Below are positions 23,017 to 35,538 of a stretch of 43,624 bases of DNA, piece after piece. The stretch lies in assembly GCA_036897095.1 (NCBI GenBank), contig JAYMSP010000694.1, positions 1-43,624 of the forward strand, read 5' to 3'. The notes under the pieces were generated by a model. The model was not told the origin of the DNA, did not search any database, and saw only the letters and a program-made list of their open reading frames with translations. This DNA is from Plantago elongata (lineage: Eukaryota > Streptophyta > Magnoliopsida > Lamiales > Plantaginaceae). Position numbers and translations under genes: made by a program. Positions within the stretch are counted from its first letter, which is position 1, and each line of letters begins with the position of its first letter.

Positions 23017-24153
23017 ATGGAAAATTTTATTTAAGTACATTAGAGTGATACATTGTCACTTTAAATACATTAAAGTGATAGTGATCAATTTGAGTACACT
23101 ACTGCAACCATCCATCCAATTGAATAACTCCGATCGATTTTCCGATCAAATTGATGATGTGGCCGTCATACGTGCCATTTTCTTTCAAATTCGAATTTGA
23201 CCCGTATTTGATTCGTATTTTTTTATTATACGGGTCGCGTCCACGTTAATTCTCGGTATAAATTATTTATTATAATTATAAAATAATTTAAAATTTATAA
23301 AAAATATTTTTAAAATTATAAAAATTCATTTACATTTTTTTATAAACAATAAAAAAATTATAATTTTTTACAAACAATAAAAAAAACTAAAATAGCACTA
23401 GCTAATTTATGGGTATAAATTATTTATTAAAATTCAAAAATATTTTTAAAAATATAAAAATATATTTTTTATATTTTATTACATATAAAATTAATAAAAA
23501 AATTAAAAAAAAATCAAAAATACAATTTGCTACAGTAAACCTTCATTTGGGTCTTTGAATTTTGTAAGTGATTCGTCTTTATTTATGGTAGCAAATCGCA
23601 TTTTTTACATTTATTTTTATTTTATTTTATTTATTTTATATGTAACAAAATGTAAAATGTTTTTTATATTTTTAATAATATTTTTCAGAATTTTTTACAT
23701 CATTTTTTAATTATATTAAACATTTTATACCCATAAATTATAAGAGAGTGACACGTGTCCAGTATTTCAATTTGGATTTTAAAAATTCGAGTCAAATATC
23801 AGAGCTCTGTCGTTAATGCAATTTTAATTTAAATTTTTTCTAAAAAAAATGTAAAATGCATTTTTAATTTTTAAAATACTTTTCATAATTTTTAAAATCA
23901 TTTTATAATTATAATACAAAATTTATACCGAGAATCAATGTGGATGTATGTCCCGAATTTGAATTTTAAATGCAAAATACGAGTTAAATACGGGTCAAAT
24001 ATGAATTTGAAGGGAAAATCGCACGTCCGGCGACCACGTCATCAATTTGATCGAAAAATTGATCGGAGTTCCTCAATTACATGGATAGTTGCAGTAGTTT
24101 GTCCAAATTGATCAATCTAACTTTAATAGTATATTTAAAATAAAATTTTCCAC
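23017..24153. mobile_element. 1.14-kb foldback / long-TIR element
   Basis: The ends ATGGAAAATTTTATTT (23017) and the complement of GTGGAAAATTTTATTT (24153) are inverted, and AAAAAGTA is duplicated at 23009-23016 and 24154-24161. The two halves are imperfect inverted copies almost throughout. Shared landmarks include AACTCCGATC, TCAAATTGATGA, TTTGACCCGTATTT, TTCTCGGTATAAATT, TTTATGGGTATAAA and ACATATAAAAT. The arms meet at GATTTGCTAC-type sequence (about 23525-23596), leaving a loop of roughly 42 bases. There is no coding capacity. An 8-bp duplication suggests a hAT mechanism, while such long arms are commoner in Mutator foldback elements. The right arm has about 50 extra bases near 23750-23830. 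Confidence 0.85.
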
Positions 24154-24586
24154 AAAAAGTAGTGTCATCATCATTCCAAGCAAAGTAGTAAAAGGACTTA
24201 AAATATTCTCAAGTCTATGTCGCGTTCGTGCAAGCAATAATTAGTACTGCTCGATCCTACCTATATTGGTCTCTCTGAACAAAACTTATAAGAGTAGCTT
24301 GCATGCCCAAATACACACGGCAATACTTACCTGCTAATAATTCTGAGCCAAAGCTAAACAACCATCCAAAAAATCTCCAAATCAATAATCCAAATGGAGT
24401 ATAAAGAATATTGCTTTTCCTATTTCAAATGTCAAATTTCTTTTTCTTTTTACTTGAGGAGTAATGAGTAGTGGAGTGGAGTATTAAAGATTAGCCACTC
24501 CAAGACTCAATTGTTTTTAACTCCCATTTCTCACCCCATAACATAATGCTATTAACTCACTCATCACTCCTACCTCCCTTTACCTC

Positions 24587-24594
24587 TATAAATA
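24587..24594 (+). promoter_or_regulatory. TATA box of MIR164
   Basis: TATAAATA in a CTCTATAAATAGACA context lies 114 bases before the mature miRNA, which puts the pol II start at about 24620 and the hairpin close to the cap. Confidence 0.75.
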
Positions 24595-24689
24595 GACACT
24601 TCCATTTGAACTGCAGTGCATCTCACCATCACTTACACATAAGTCTTCTATAGAGTATCTATCCCCTTGTGCAAGTGAATAACGAGTAA

Positions 24690-24805
24690 GTAGCTCTCGT
24701 TGGAGAAGCAGGGCACGTGCAAATTCGATAAACTTGAGTTGTTTGGTAATTAACAATGCAGTTCGTTTGCACGTGCTCCCCTTCTCCAACACGAGTTTCT
24801 CACTC
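24690..24805 (+). ncRNA. MIR164: MIR164 precursor
   Basis: The 5' arm carries a 21-nt sequence at 24701-24721 beginning TGGAGAAGCAGGGCACG, which matches conserved plant miR164. The 3' arm at 24770-24790 (CACGTGCTCCCC... to CCAAC) is the star strand. The two pair with three central mismatches and two-base 3' overhangs, as Dicer-like 1 products do. The loop is about 48 bases. miR164 guides cleavage of NAC-family mRNAs (CUC1/CUC2, NAC1 and ORE1 types), which set organ boundaries, lateral roots and leaf ageing. A TATA box sits 114 bases upstream. The ORF on the opposite strand over this region is not coding. Mature sequence and fold are intact, so the gene should be functional; which of the MIR164 paralogues it is cannot be told. 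Confidence 0.95.
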
Positions 24806-26316
24806 TCTTTGATCGGCCTCTCATCCAAACAAGCTTGCTAAAGGTACAATGAGAGCATAACATTGATATATATCATCTTCAGTTATAAAACGGAACTAAG
24901 ATGTTTTTTTGTAGTAATGTAGTTGCGCAATGGATCGGACCCGATGATATGTGTCTGTGCGTTGTGGTCCATGGAAATCTATGAATCAACTATATGCTAG
25001 TATATGTTGTGTTGTAATACCTTTTTGGGTCTGAGAATAAGATCTAGTTTGGACCAGTGATGATGCATGAGGAGTCAGAGGAGTTACACTAGATTCTCCT
25101 TAATTTGCCTTGCCTTCTGTTCATCATCTACCTCTGCCACTGTACACTTACATAGCTTACACACACTCTATAGCCTACCTACCTTCATTTTCTATTTTCT
25201 TCTTCAAATTGTTTGTAAACTCATAGTAACATTTCTCAATCAAGCCCTAGCTCGCCCAGTCGCTAATTAATTCGTCATTAAAGTACGTACTCTCTCCGTA
25301 CCTCTAAAGTGATTTTCAGTTTGATTATTTAAGTATTTTTAATTAATTTGTCATTAAAGTACGTACTCTCTTCGTTCCTCTAAAATGATTTTCAGTTTGA
25401 TTATTTAAGTATTTTTATTTAAAGGTTTTCTACTTTGCAATTATGCTAACAAATACATTTCCAACTACAATAATTTATATGTTATGGCACACAAATAAAT
25501 ACGAACTAATTAATTATCCTTTCTTTTATATTTCTACTTTGTTGCTCACAGTTTACTTGTTTCCTAACGTCGAAATGTGTAACGTAATCACTAATTAGGT
25601 ACAAATATTGAAGTATGATGAACACATGCACAACAACACCACCATATGATGTGAAGAATAAATCGGATTTCGGACTCGTTGATCGGTATGCGGTATAGCA
25701 CGGGACGTCTGTACCATGCCAGTAATACTCTAGTAGTTAGGCAAGTACGCACATCGATCTTGTATTCTTGTTTAATCGACGCCAATTTTGCAAGTTCTAA
25801 ACAAATTATATATAAGGTCTCGCATTGCTACGACCATTATGGCAACTAATAGTACGGTTACAACTTACCACTACTCCAATGCAACATTAATTAATTTAGA
25901 GTGGATTATATTTTTAATCTTCTAATAAATTTCTTAATAATATCACGGTTCCAGACATTTAACTACTAAAACCTTATTTACTAACTAATTAATTAATCAT
26001 GTCAAGTCAAATATATATCCATGTGTCCTAATTAATTATTACTACCCTATGCCTTCATTTAGTATCATGAAATGCAATTGGAATTAGGATACTGACTATT
26101 CACAATTATATCCTTGGAAATTTAGAATACCTGAAGTATCACATCGCATATACATAATGCTCAGTCATACAAGGTAATCGTTCTTTAGTAAATCTTACAT
26201 ATCAACCAATTTCACAACACATCCGTGTACCAATATATAATACCCTCGTCGGCCTTGTAAAATTTCAACCGATCCAATGAACACAATGGTAGTAAAAATA
26301 CAGTTTTATTAATTTA
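24806..26316. other. Downstream of MIR164: transcript tail and intergenic DNA
   Basis: The first few hundred bases probably belong to the primary MIR164 transcript. A 76-bp tandem duplication lies at 25265-25416. No other gene can be supported. Confidence 0.4.
25265..25416 (+). repeat. 76-bp tandem duplication
   Basis: Units 25265-25340 and 25341-25416 start AATTAATT.GTCATTAAAG and end TTATTTAAGTATTTTT. They differ at about five positions and are equal in length. The unit contains CTCTCTCCGT, which resembles a MITE end, but no inverted partner is present. Confidence 0.9.
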
Positions 26317-26550
26317 TAAAAAACTGTGAGGGTCCATAGTCGGTGAGAGTCCTGCATTATTTTATATTAATTGTACGGTGCTATATGTAAATTGTGGATT
26401 TTTATGTGTTTCGTGTATTTTTACAAATTGTATATTATCTCAATAATTGTACAACAAATTTTTTGGTGAAGTTGTGAAAATATAAAAATGTATAATTAAT
26501 ATACAATAATGCAGACTCTCACAAACTATGAATTTTCAGGAGAGTTTCTC
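26317..26550. mobile_element. Small inverted-repeat element (MITE)
   Basis: The left part GTGAGAGTCCTGCATTATT..ATATTAATT and the right part, whose complement reads GTGAGAGTCTGCATTATTG..ATATTAATT, are inverted copies of about 45-60 bases including the outer CATAGT stretch. A possible target duplication TTATTAATTTA occurs at 26306-26316 and 26551-26561, though its AT-richness makes chance likely. The element is non-coding. Confidence 0.6.
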
Positions 26551-29403
26551 TTATTAATTTAGGTCGAACTCAACCGCATGCACATTTTATTTTTCAATAC
26601 ATTTTACAATACAATTAATCCTTATCATATTCTAGAGATTAAATGTGACATTATTCAAAATGGACGGAGTGCTTCTTTAGAAATTCAGTTGCCAACATAA
26701 TGTTACTACAATTTTCAATAGTTCAAGAGTATGATATTCGAGTTAGAGAATAGAGGAGAATTGAATGAGAAATTCAACTACACGCTCCAATCTCCGTCCT
26801 AGATTAAATGATATCGTACGATACGGGATAACCTTACGCCATATACTTAGATCGGTTCACCGTGTCCATGCATATATGTCCCGGTCATCGTCCACTACTC
26901 CTGGCTAATTACTCTCGTGTCGTGTAGTACTAACATGGATTCTCATCTCATTTCATTTTATCTAGGTAAATTTAAAAATCACAAATTAAATATTCACTGG
27001 AATGAGATTTTCTGGGCAAGACAGAAAAGTTAAGGATGGCGTAAGAAACGGACCGATTTAGCAGTGGAAAAGGAAATAATAAAACTGTGTCACATTTTTC
27101 CCCTACGAAAGTGGGAGTTCTTCCTTCCTTTTAATCCTCTTAACTTATTACTTTGAATCTTTTAGCTGGCTGGCTACTAGCGTGGTAAAAAGTAAAAAGA
27201 GAGTGACGTAAGTAAAGGTAAGGTAATAATTGATTGATAGGGAGAGAGACATAAATGGATAAAAAGGAACCTTAAATTTGTAGTGGAGTTTACAAGCAAT
27301 GTCAAACTGATGATATGGGAGCTCACAAAAGATAAATAGCGAGAAGAAAAACAAAAGAGCTTATGTAACAAGAGACATGAATTTAGAATATGCATTTGTT
27401 TGTCTCATATGTACAAGCTGCGGTGACGAAAGAAAGGAATATCTATAAAGTGTTGTAATGTGACGATTCAGTCCACACGCCATGCACCGATTTCTATACT
27501 CCACAACTTTGCTTCCCACTATGTACGCCGCTTGTTTTTTACGCTTGTCTTGCTTATTTCCTTCCTTTTTCACCTACGCAATTTCCATTGGTATCCTAAT
27601 AACCGTCCCACTAAACATGTCCCTCTTATTTTCGACATTATATTTTGATAAGTAACGCTTAAATGTTTGAGTAAGTTTCGTGAGACTGTATTGTGAGAGA
27701 CATAATGAAAATGAAGAAATATGAATCACCTATATCACATTAGTTTTTGAAATATTTCTAAAAATAAATATATCACTTTTCGCAAATCACATAAGTTTAA
27801 ATAGATTCTTGGACGTTTTGAAACGGTTCCCGTCGTTCCTAAATATGTGTATGTGTAGTTGACTTATAAAACATGTATGTACGTGGTACCCCCTCCCGAA
27901 GTTTCAAATAAATTTGTGCCGTGCATGGTGTGAAATTGGAAAATCACATAAGTCACGTTTGAAACTTGAGGGGTCAAATTGCATACACTTACAAACATAG
28001 GTGGGAAGGGGAAATTGCACAGATACATTCCAATTTCAAGCCACTGACTGCACATCAATTCTTTTCAAATTTAGCAATGGAACTTAGTTTGAGACTTTGA
28101 GTTTCGACTCCCAAAGAGAGGAGCAACATAATAAGTCCAGGTTCACATACTATATTTTTTTCCAGGAAAAATATAAAATGAGTATTTACCCAGGCTTTGT
28201 AGTCGGTTGAAGACTTCTTTAATTTGGTGAAACTATAACAATAAGTCTTTGTTTCCTTCAATTTATTATCACTTTAGTTTAACTCTATTTAATTATAATT
28301 TATATTTTACTTCTGTTCAGTTCAGTAAATTTCGATTCAAGTGAACATATAGCCTAGATGATATGATAAAGTCATTATGATTTATTTATTTTGATAATCA
28401 TATGATTAAATATTTAATTATTATTGTTTAGAATGAAAATATTAACCTTTGAACGGACTGGAAGGAATTTACTGTGAACATATCTAATGGGACAAAGGTT
28501 CCGTGCCGTGCGGAGTCCAATATGTTTTCTTGGAGAACATTTTCCAATTCAGGCTTCTCTCCCTTCTTATCCCGTTTTCATGGGAATTCAACCAAATGAA
28601 TTATCACAGGGGAAAACTGAACTGTAACGAGGCATGCCTTACATTCACATAATTTTGTTGGGGTTTTGGGATCGGGTCCAACCCCTTTTTTAATTAGTTT
28701 TAGGTATAATGGATCAAGATTCATACTATACTTTACTTATTCTAGATCCAGACTATATACATGACTTATGAGAATGATGTTTAACAAAACTAGTCAATAG
28801 ATCAGTAAATATAAACAATCTGATAATAGAATTTGCGGCAAACAGAGAAGGAACATTAAGCTAATCAAATAACACAGAGAAAGTATATTTCACACACACA
28901 GCATTCCTCCAAAACTGTCAATGGTGGACGTTCCAAGACCGTAGTTTGGCCCAACTTAAAATGGCTGGGCCAAAGTGAAGTGTATCTGAATGGGAGAAGT
29001 GTGCCATATATATTGTCACTCAGTGATCTTAGTTCAGAAAAAGGCTCAAGCTCGTGATGCGGCTTGACTGAAAACGACGCCAGTTGATTGTATTTATAAT
29101 TAGAAGAAATACAATATGAGTAAATGGCTTTTTTTGCACAAAATTGCCCAGCCGGTTACTCTCCCCTGAACCTTGACATATTAGCTCATCTCTTATCTAC
29201 CCAATAAATGAAAGCAATGCGCATGCAACTAGCTATAAATATGTAAATGACATCTTATAGAACACACAGAACCACAACACTAGAAGTCTAGAAGCAAACA
29301 GAGGAGAAAGATGGCCAGAGCAGATTCACAATACATATGGTAATGGTAATTGCGTGAATGAAGTCAATAACATTATGATCTTGTAAGCCAGCAAAGCAGC
29401 AAG
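26551..29403. other. Gene-poor region before the acetyltransferase-like gene
   Basis: No gene is supported. Near 28960-28975 GGCCCA and TGGGCC motifs occur. A TATAAATA at 29234 is followed by a 10-codon frame starting at 29310 (MARADSQYIW). This could mark a lost promoter or a non-coding transcript converging on the acetyltransferase-like gene, but nothing downstream supports a gene. Confidence 0.3.
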
Positions 29404-29776
29404 TTAAAGCTTCCAGTATATAGATAGCCGGTGAAATACGCCAGCAACCAAAGCCCAGAACAGAATTTCAGCAAAGATGACATAAAGAAGAATTCCTACT
29501 CTTCTTGAATGCCAGACCCCGATGAAAATGTGCTTCTGAATCCAGTATATCTGCAAATATATTACTAAATGCATAATGTGATACCAAGTGAACTAATAAA
29601 TTTTGTTTGCAAAAGTGAATTCAAACTTTACCAATGTGTTGTGAGGACTATCGTAGTACCAACCGTTGATAAATCCAGCAAATATACCTTCTGCGGCCAT
29701 TACATAAACAAGCATAGCATTCATGCCGATCCATTCCAATGGTAGAAACCAGAATCTATGATCCAATATATCAACC

Positions 29777-29813
<37 letters not shown>

Positions 29814-32800
29814 AATCATATTAGGTATGCAAAGCTTGGAGTTTTCTCTTTTTCTCTTTGGTAGTGTTTAAACAGTATAGAGATTGGAATTATTGACCAT
29901 AAAAGTGTCTACCAGTATGTAGGAAGTAGAAAACACTAATGCAGCTGCTCCAGATGTTACACAGGCATAGCTGAACGTGTAAAGCTGCTTGTTTAAAGGA
30001 ATAGCTGCAGTTGAAGAAAATTATTAGAGAATTAAAGACATTGATGTACTTGGTATGTGTGTACTTCTAGAATTACCATTTGTAACATGAAGAATGATTC
30101 CAAGGGCGAGAAGGCCAAGACCCATGATCAACCAATGCCAGAGTCTGGATGAGTGACCCTGAAATCATGCTAATTGTTAACTCAAACTACAAATGCAAGT
30201 TGTTCAAAAGCACGATTTCTGCATTGTTCAGGACAAACCTGAATATGTAGAAGAACATGTCCAAAATGAACACCAATGAATGTAGATAAGATAGCAGAAA
30301 TAGAGCTGCATTCACGAAACCAAAATCATGAGTTAGGCACAAGCATGAGCAATATGCAGAATTTCCAGCATGATGTTCAACTTTATTAGGACGAACTACA
30401 TCTCCCGCGGAAAACAGGGGTCATTCTTTCCTGCTGCTGTTTTTCCTATTCTTCATATTACTTTAAATCTTTGCTTTATCTATTATCTAGGTTCCCAAAA
30501 TCTCAGGCCAACTACTCAAATATATTTATTTATTCAGTCACTCAAAAGTGCAAGAGACGTATTTGCTAATCAATCCTGAAAGCTAATCTATATCAATAGG
30601 TACAAAAAGAAAATGGAGGGGAGGGGTAAGCAACAACTTTCTGCAAAATATTGCAAGATACGCCAAATTTCAACCAGAACCAAATGCATCTGCATACTGG
30701 GAAGGCTCCTCTCATCCATGATGGTTCAAATTGTTGAGAGAGCCGAAGGGTTGCTCACATATATCCAGTGACCTGTGAGAGACCCCGTCATGCTACAACA
30801 CACAAGCACCACTCCTTGGCAATTTAATACTCTTATTGTAAATGAAGGTTAAAAAAATGATCAAAATTATCGAAAATATCTACCTCAAAATTCCTTCAGG
30901 CTCAAAAGGTGCCCAACACCAGTTCGGAGCATCACTTCTGAAGGGCCCCTCATAAGGGGAATCACTTGTGCAAGCCTTCAAGGATCCAGATCAGAAGTAT
31001 CAGTGGATAATAGTGGATGAGAAAGGATCCAAATTATCTAATGCAGAATAGTTGAAAAGGGATCAACAACGTCCAACATGAGTACTCACTTTGGATCTCT
31101 TCCATGCTGGATGTTGATACATATGATTGATTCCAAGCACCTTTCTGTCTACATAACCCACTGCATTACATGGTGGATCCAACCTACCCCTCACATTACA
31201 AGCGACCTGAAAATCACTAACCATTTTTAAGGTTTTTAGATCACAGAAACAAAAAATGAAGCAGCGTTCTTGTTTAGATCTCTTCCAACATTTGAACCCA
31301 AGTAGAGGAGAGAAGTTTGTAGCTCAATCAAAGAAAAATCAATGAGGTTTTGGATCCAAAGAAGATTTCTAGCAGGAGCAAAATAAGTAGTATTTGAAAA
31401 AACAGAGGTTAAAAAAAAACATGTATGTAGAAAAATAATAAATTCATAAGCAGGTGTCTGTTGGTCGGTCATTCTTCAAGGTTCTGATATCCAAGTATTA
31501 AGTTTAAACCCATATCATGTCAGTTTGCCATTTTGGATGTTCCATTACAAACATGTCATTTCAAAATATTCCAATTTCAGAAATAAAAATAACCGGGATA
31601 GCTTACCGTTAAAATTTTCCCAAAATCAGCACTCTCTGTATTGTGCACTGTGAATTGCCAGTCTGGCACATAAGCTCCATAAAGTGTAGCCAAGTAAATG
31701 ATCAAAACACATGCACCCACTATCCTACAAAACACAGAAGGTTTAAGAAAGTTGAAAACAACAACATGCTGCTACGACTAACTTTTCCATTCGTAAAAGA
31801 TACTAACCAATGCCAGAAGTACAGCTTGAATATAGTGAATGGTCCGTGCAGTGGAACCCTTGGACAAGCATTTTTTGTCATGATTTCTGTTAATGCAACA
31901 ACAAAATAGGCAAGAGCTATTCTCTGCAAAGCATAAAACCAATGTTTCATACACCTTTAGCTACTCGACATAGTTAGCTCAGACAAGAATGAAGAATACT
32001 CAAGATAACCTGGAGAATTCCACACCATCTTATCGTTTTCATGTCAACCCCATACGTTAGTTTGTCAGGCGCATGTGAATATCCTCCTATAAAAAATTAA
32101 GTATCAAGTCACAGCATGGCATGATACTATTCCAGAAACATATGTTTAACTTGTAATAGGATAAATCATGACTGTATGTGTCATCTTCAGATGCCAAAGC
32201 AAACATCCTGCTTTATTTTGGTTTATCGTGAAATAATGGCAAATCTATATTTGATAATTTATCCAAAATTCCCAAGAAAGTTCTAGCTAGCCTCAAACGG
32301 GAAGGGGACTAATTAGTTGGCAAGTACTCAGCCAGTCCATCTAAAATTTATCACATGATACTTAATCGGAAGGCTCAATTGTTACCATGTCCTTGTTTCG
32401 CACTTTCGCTCCATAAAAAAAAATATATATATTAGGTAAAACTGCAAATGCACAAAAGCAAGAGCGAACCTTGCAAAAGGAGGCCCCAAAAGAGAAGCTT
32501 TAGACATCTTAGAATCACTTTCTTGATGGCAATTGTTGTATCTTGCACTCTCTAGTACCATGAAATCAAGATGAGAAGCATTACGGTAATACATAGTATC
32601 GCCTAAGCAAATAATAACGAGAAAGAAAAAGAGTAACAAAAGGAACAATTAGGGTGAACCTTGAGAGCAAGGGCAATGGCCATCCCCACTATAAACAGAA
32701 AGAATGGCATGACAAAATCAGCAAGATTGCAGCCATTCCATGGTGCATGTGCAATCACAGGCCACTCTCCACCAGCATCATCGACCAAGATCATCAACTG

Positions 32801-33690
32801 TAGCCGAGACATTTGACAGTATCAGAGAAGAGTAAGAAACTACTACAGAAAGTCAGAAACACATAGGCAGTGATATGAATTCATCTATAGCAAAAGATTC
32901 GTAGAGGGAACTAAATTTCCATGCTTTTTAAAAAATTGAGCTTCTAACTCAAGTTTCAAATTCTGATTAAATCAATTGGCCCATATGAAACTCTAGAAGA
33001 ATTCATTTCCATTCTCATCGCTGGGATAAGATTGCTTCTCATAGTTGCCATGCTACATAACTTCTTCTACTTATGAGCTACCATGTTCCTCCAAAATCTA
33101 TAATGGCTGTTTCCAAACAAAGTCTTGTCCAAATCACGGCTCAGAGTTCGATACTTCAAATCTGGCAGTAACTGGTAAATAACAGAAAGGGAAAATAAAG
33201 AAAAGGAAAACAAAATTCTTTCCCTTATCAACAGTTCAGCACCACTTTGAGTACATACATACTACACCATATCAATCAACTCACCAACAAAAGACAATTC
33301 GAGCATGTAAAGGCAGGCACAATCACAATTCACACACCAATGACACAGTACTCTATTTTAGTATCACAATTGAACTACACAATACATAAATCATTGGGCA
33401 AGCAGTAAATTCACATGATAAGAAGAAATTGAAGCTCTGGATACTATTTGAAAAGAGAAAATTAAAGAGCAATTTACAGCCACGGTGAGCCCTCTGAAGA
33501 TATCCAGTGAGGCGACACGCTTGGGTGCTGTATTCTGCTTAGAATTTACTTCTTCTTCCTCAGGTGGTTCTGCTGAAGATTGACTAACAGGTAGAATAAG
33601 GTGCTTTTGCTCTGGATACGAATCTTCTCTGATATCCGCCATTGATTTCACTTGCTTCTGCTCAAGCTCATCCGCAATTCTCTCTGCCAT
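29404..33690 (-). CDS. HGSNAT-like (DUF1624) multi-pass membrane protein
   Basis: Thirteen minus-strand exons: 33690-33478, 32797-32660, 32551-32470, 32086-32010, 31923-31808, 31724-31607, 31206-31090, 30975-30884, 30305-30239, 30158-30077, 30004-29913, 29775-29632, 29550-29404. All join in frame to 494 residues. A hydrophilic acidic N-terminus (about 55 residues) leads to RVASLDIFRGLTVALMILVD, the signature of the family. It is followed by HAPWNGCNLADFVMPFFLF, whose histidine fits the acetyl-accepting site of human HGSNAT, and many hydrophobic segments. Later parts include YGVDMKTIRWCGILQ, a loop with CNVRGRLDPPCNAVGYVDR and NWCWAPFEPEGI, and a C-terminal LEWIGMNAMLVYVMAAEG. Human HGSNAT carries acetyl from acetyl-CoA across the lysosomal membrane to heparan sulfate. 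Plants lack that substrate and the plant role is unknown. No disruption is seen. Exon borders are by eye and may shift slightly. Confidence 0.92.
29778..29811 (-). repeat. (CT)17 microsatellite at a 3' splice site
   Basis: On the minus strand 17 CT units (plus strand AG) run directly into the TAG acceptor of exon 12 of the acetyltransferase-like gene. The microsatellite therefore forms the whole polypyrimidine tract of that intron. Confidence 0.9.
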
Positions 33691-35538
33691 ATACTAGTAC
33701 TACAATTTTGCATATACATGAGTCATTCACTGAGACATTTCATCGAACAGTTATGTTCTAAGTTTTTGTCGCTATTCAATCCGTTTTTGTTTATTTCTTG
33801 CGAAACTGCCATTCTCCTATATTGGGCACAATTGTCTATAAATAATGAATTTATACTTGCTTCTCATCAACGGCTTATCCATTTATATTCGAAAAATTGT
33901 AAAAATATAGATATCCGTATACCCACGGACAATTCATATGCTAAATTTTTTTATGGATCGATCGCGATAGAATTTAAATTTTTTTATTTTAATTTTTTTA
34001 ATGAAGAATTGACCGTTAAGCTGTATGTCAAAAGAACAATCAATGTTATTTTCTTTTAAAATGCTTTGAAGTATTCATTATTTTTATTTATTTTAAGAAA
34101 GAATGATCAATTCATTCAAATAAAAGAAGAGTACATAGTTAAGGAGAAAGTACTTCAACAGAGAGCAATACAGTAGAAAGAAACAGATGTACACTCTAAA
34201 CTAAACCAGCTTGCTTCAACACTCAAAAAGGCTCAGCAAAATCAAAAGGAAGTATTTATTTTCACTTATAAAAAAATTAAATTATTTTTTTCCACTTGCT
34301 TTCTTTATTAAATCAAACAAATAATCTTAAACCAATTAAATAACATTTAATCTAATAATGTTTAACTCTATTTCAAACTTCATCTTTTATAATTCATCTT
34401 TAACCAACTACTATTCATCAACTAAACAACCAGAAAATGTATTTGTTTGTGTATTCTAGTCGTCCGTCCTAATGTTGTAATCAAATCTTCCATTTCTTTT
34501 ACTTTCTTGAGATTTTTTCAATATTTGAATTACTTGTCTATTGATATGTAAGAATTATTTATGATCATAATTTAAAAGGCAATATATAATATACAATTTT
34601 TATTAGGAGTGAGGGAATATACATGAAGGAAACTAAAGGAAGATAGAAAATAAGAACAAGACCACAAGAATTAAGCTTACATGTTAATTGTGAAATAGTC
34701 ACCAAATACAAATATGCATGGTAATGATCCGACCACTAATCGATCGAGTCCCGACCCTTTGGATCAGCGTTGTTATTTATGTGCAACTCTCTAGGTGATA
34801 TGTTGGCCTCACTATACCTACACATGTCACGATCCGTACACTATGACCCCATTTGTGCGTGAGCCGTGAGACTTCCTAGTCAGTAACTCATTATAAGATT
34901 ACTCGAAAACAAACACACTTAACTCTATAATTCTCATTTGTGGATTTCAAAAAAGAAAGGTGCGTCTTGTTGGTATGAATAATGTTCTCAACCTCTCAAA
35001 TTATTTGAACTTTACTTGAAATTTTAGGCCGTTATATATACAGTCTCATATAAGTGCTTATGTGAATAACCTTTTGTTTGGTTCGCTAAAATTTAATTGA
35101 AGTTGATTTTAAAGAAAGATATAAGTGTGATTATCCAAGGTTTTACATAGTAGAAACATCAAACAATCAAACAAGTTGCTCGGAACTCACAAACTCTTCG
35201 GACTTCGACAACAAGAACATAAGAAGCATCTGCAAAATTGGTAAGAAATTCTTAAATTAGAATCTCTACACAATTGAAAAATAGAGAAACCCCTAAAAAT
35301 TGAATTCACATACGTTTACCTCTCGATCTCCTTCGATCTAAAGAATCTGGATAACTGAAACCAAAACGATATGTGTTGACTTGCTTGTGAGTTGGTGAGA
35401 AACTGAGATGGATTATGATTTCTGAATTTTGGATTGTGAGGTTAAATTGAAGGAACAAAGAAGTATTGAAAATAATGGAGAAAGAAAGAGAAAGAAGAGT
35501 GTTAGTGTGTACTGTGTGTTACTACATACATATAACAT
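33691..35538. other. Promoter side of the acetyltransferase-like gene, then intergenic
   Basis: The first few hundred bases should contain the promoter of the minus-strand gene. An open frame on the plus strand up to 34059 (segments such as SCETAILLYWAQLSINNEF and ILASHQRLIHLYSKN) is longer than its AT-rich setting would suggest, but I recognise no family. The reverse-strand T-rich end near 34080-34140 might be a worn retroelement tail. A GC-richer block at 34720-34870 has no recognised content. Confidence 0.3.

Noticed and set aside
24586..24828. 80-codon minus-strand ORF over the MIR164 hairpin
   Set aside because: It is the reverse reading of a conserved miRNA precursor and resembles no protein.
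29310..29340. Plus-strand start codon after a TATA box (MARADSQYIW)
   Set aside because: Ten codons only, no downstream exons; not enough to call a gene.
30656..30790. Possible extra exon of the acetyltransferase-like gene
   Set aside because: It has an acceptor-like TAG and a short open frame, but exon 8 joins the 30305-30239 exon directly in frame with family-like sequence (GILSSISAILS), so this piece is intronic.
33652..34059. 135-codon plus-strand ORF
   Set aside because: It overlaps exon 1 and the promoter of the acetyltransferase-like gene, is AT-rich and shows no recognisable domain.
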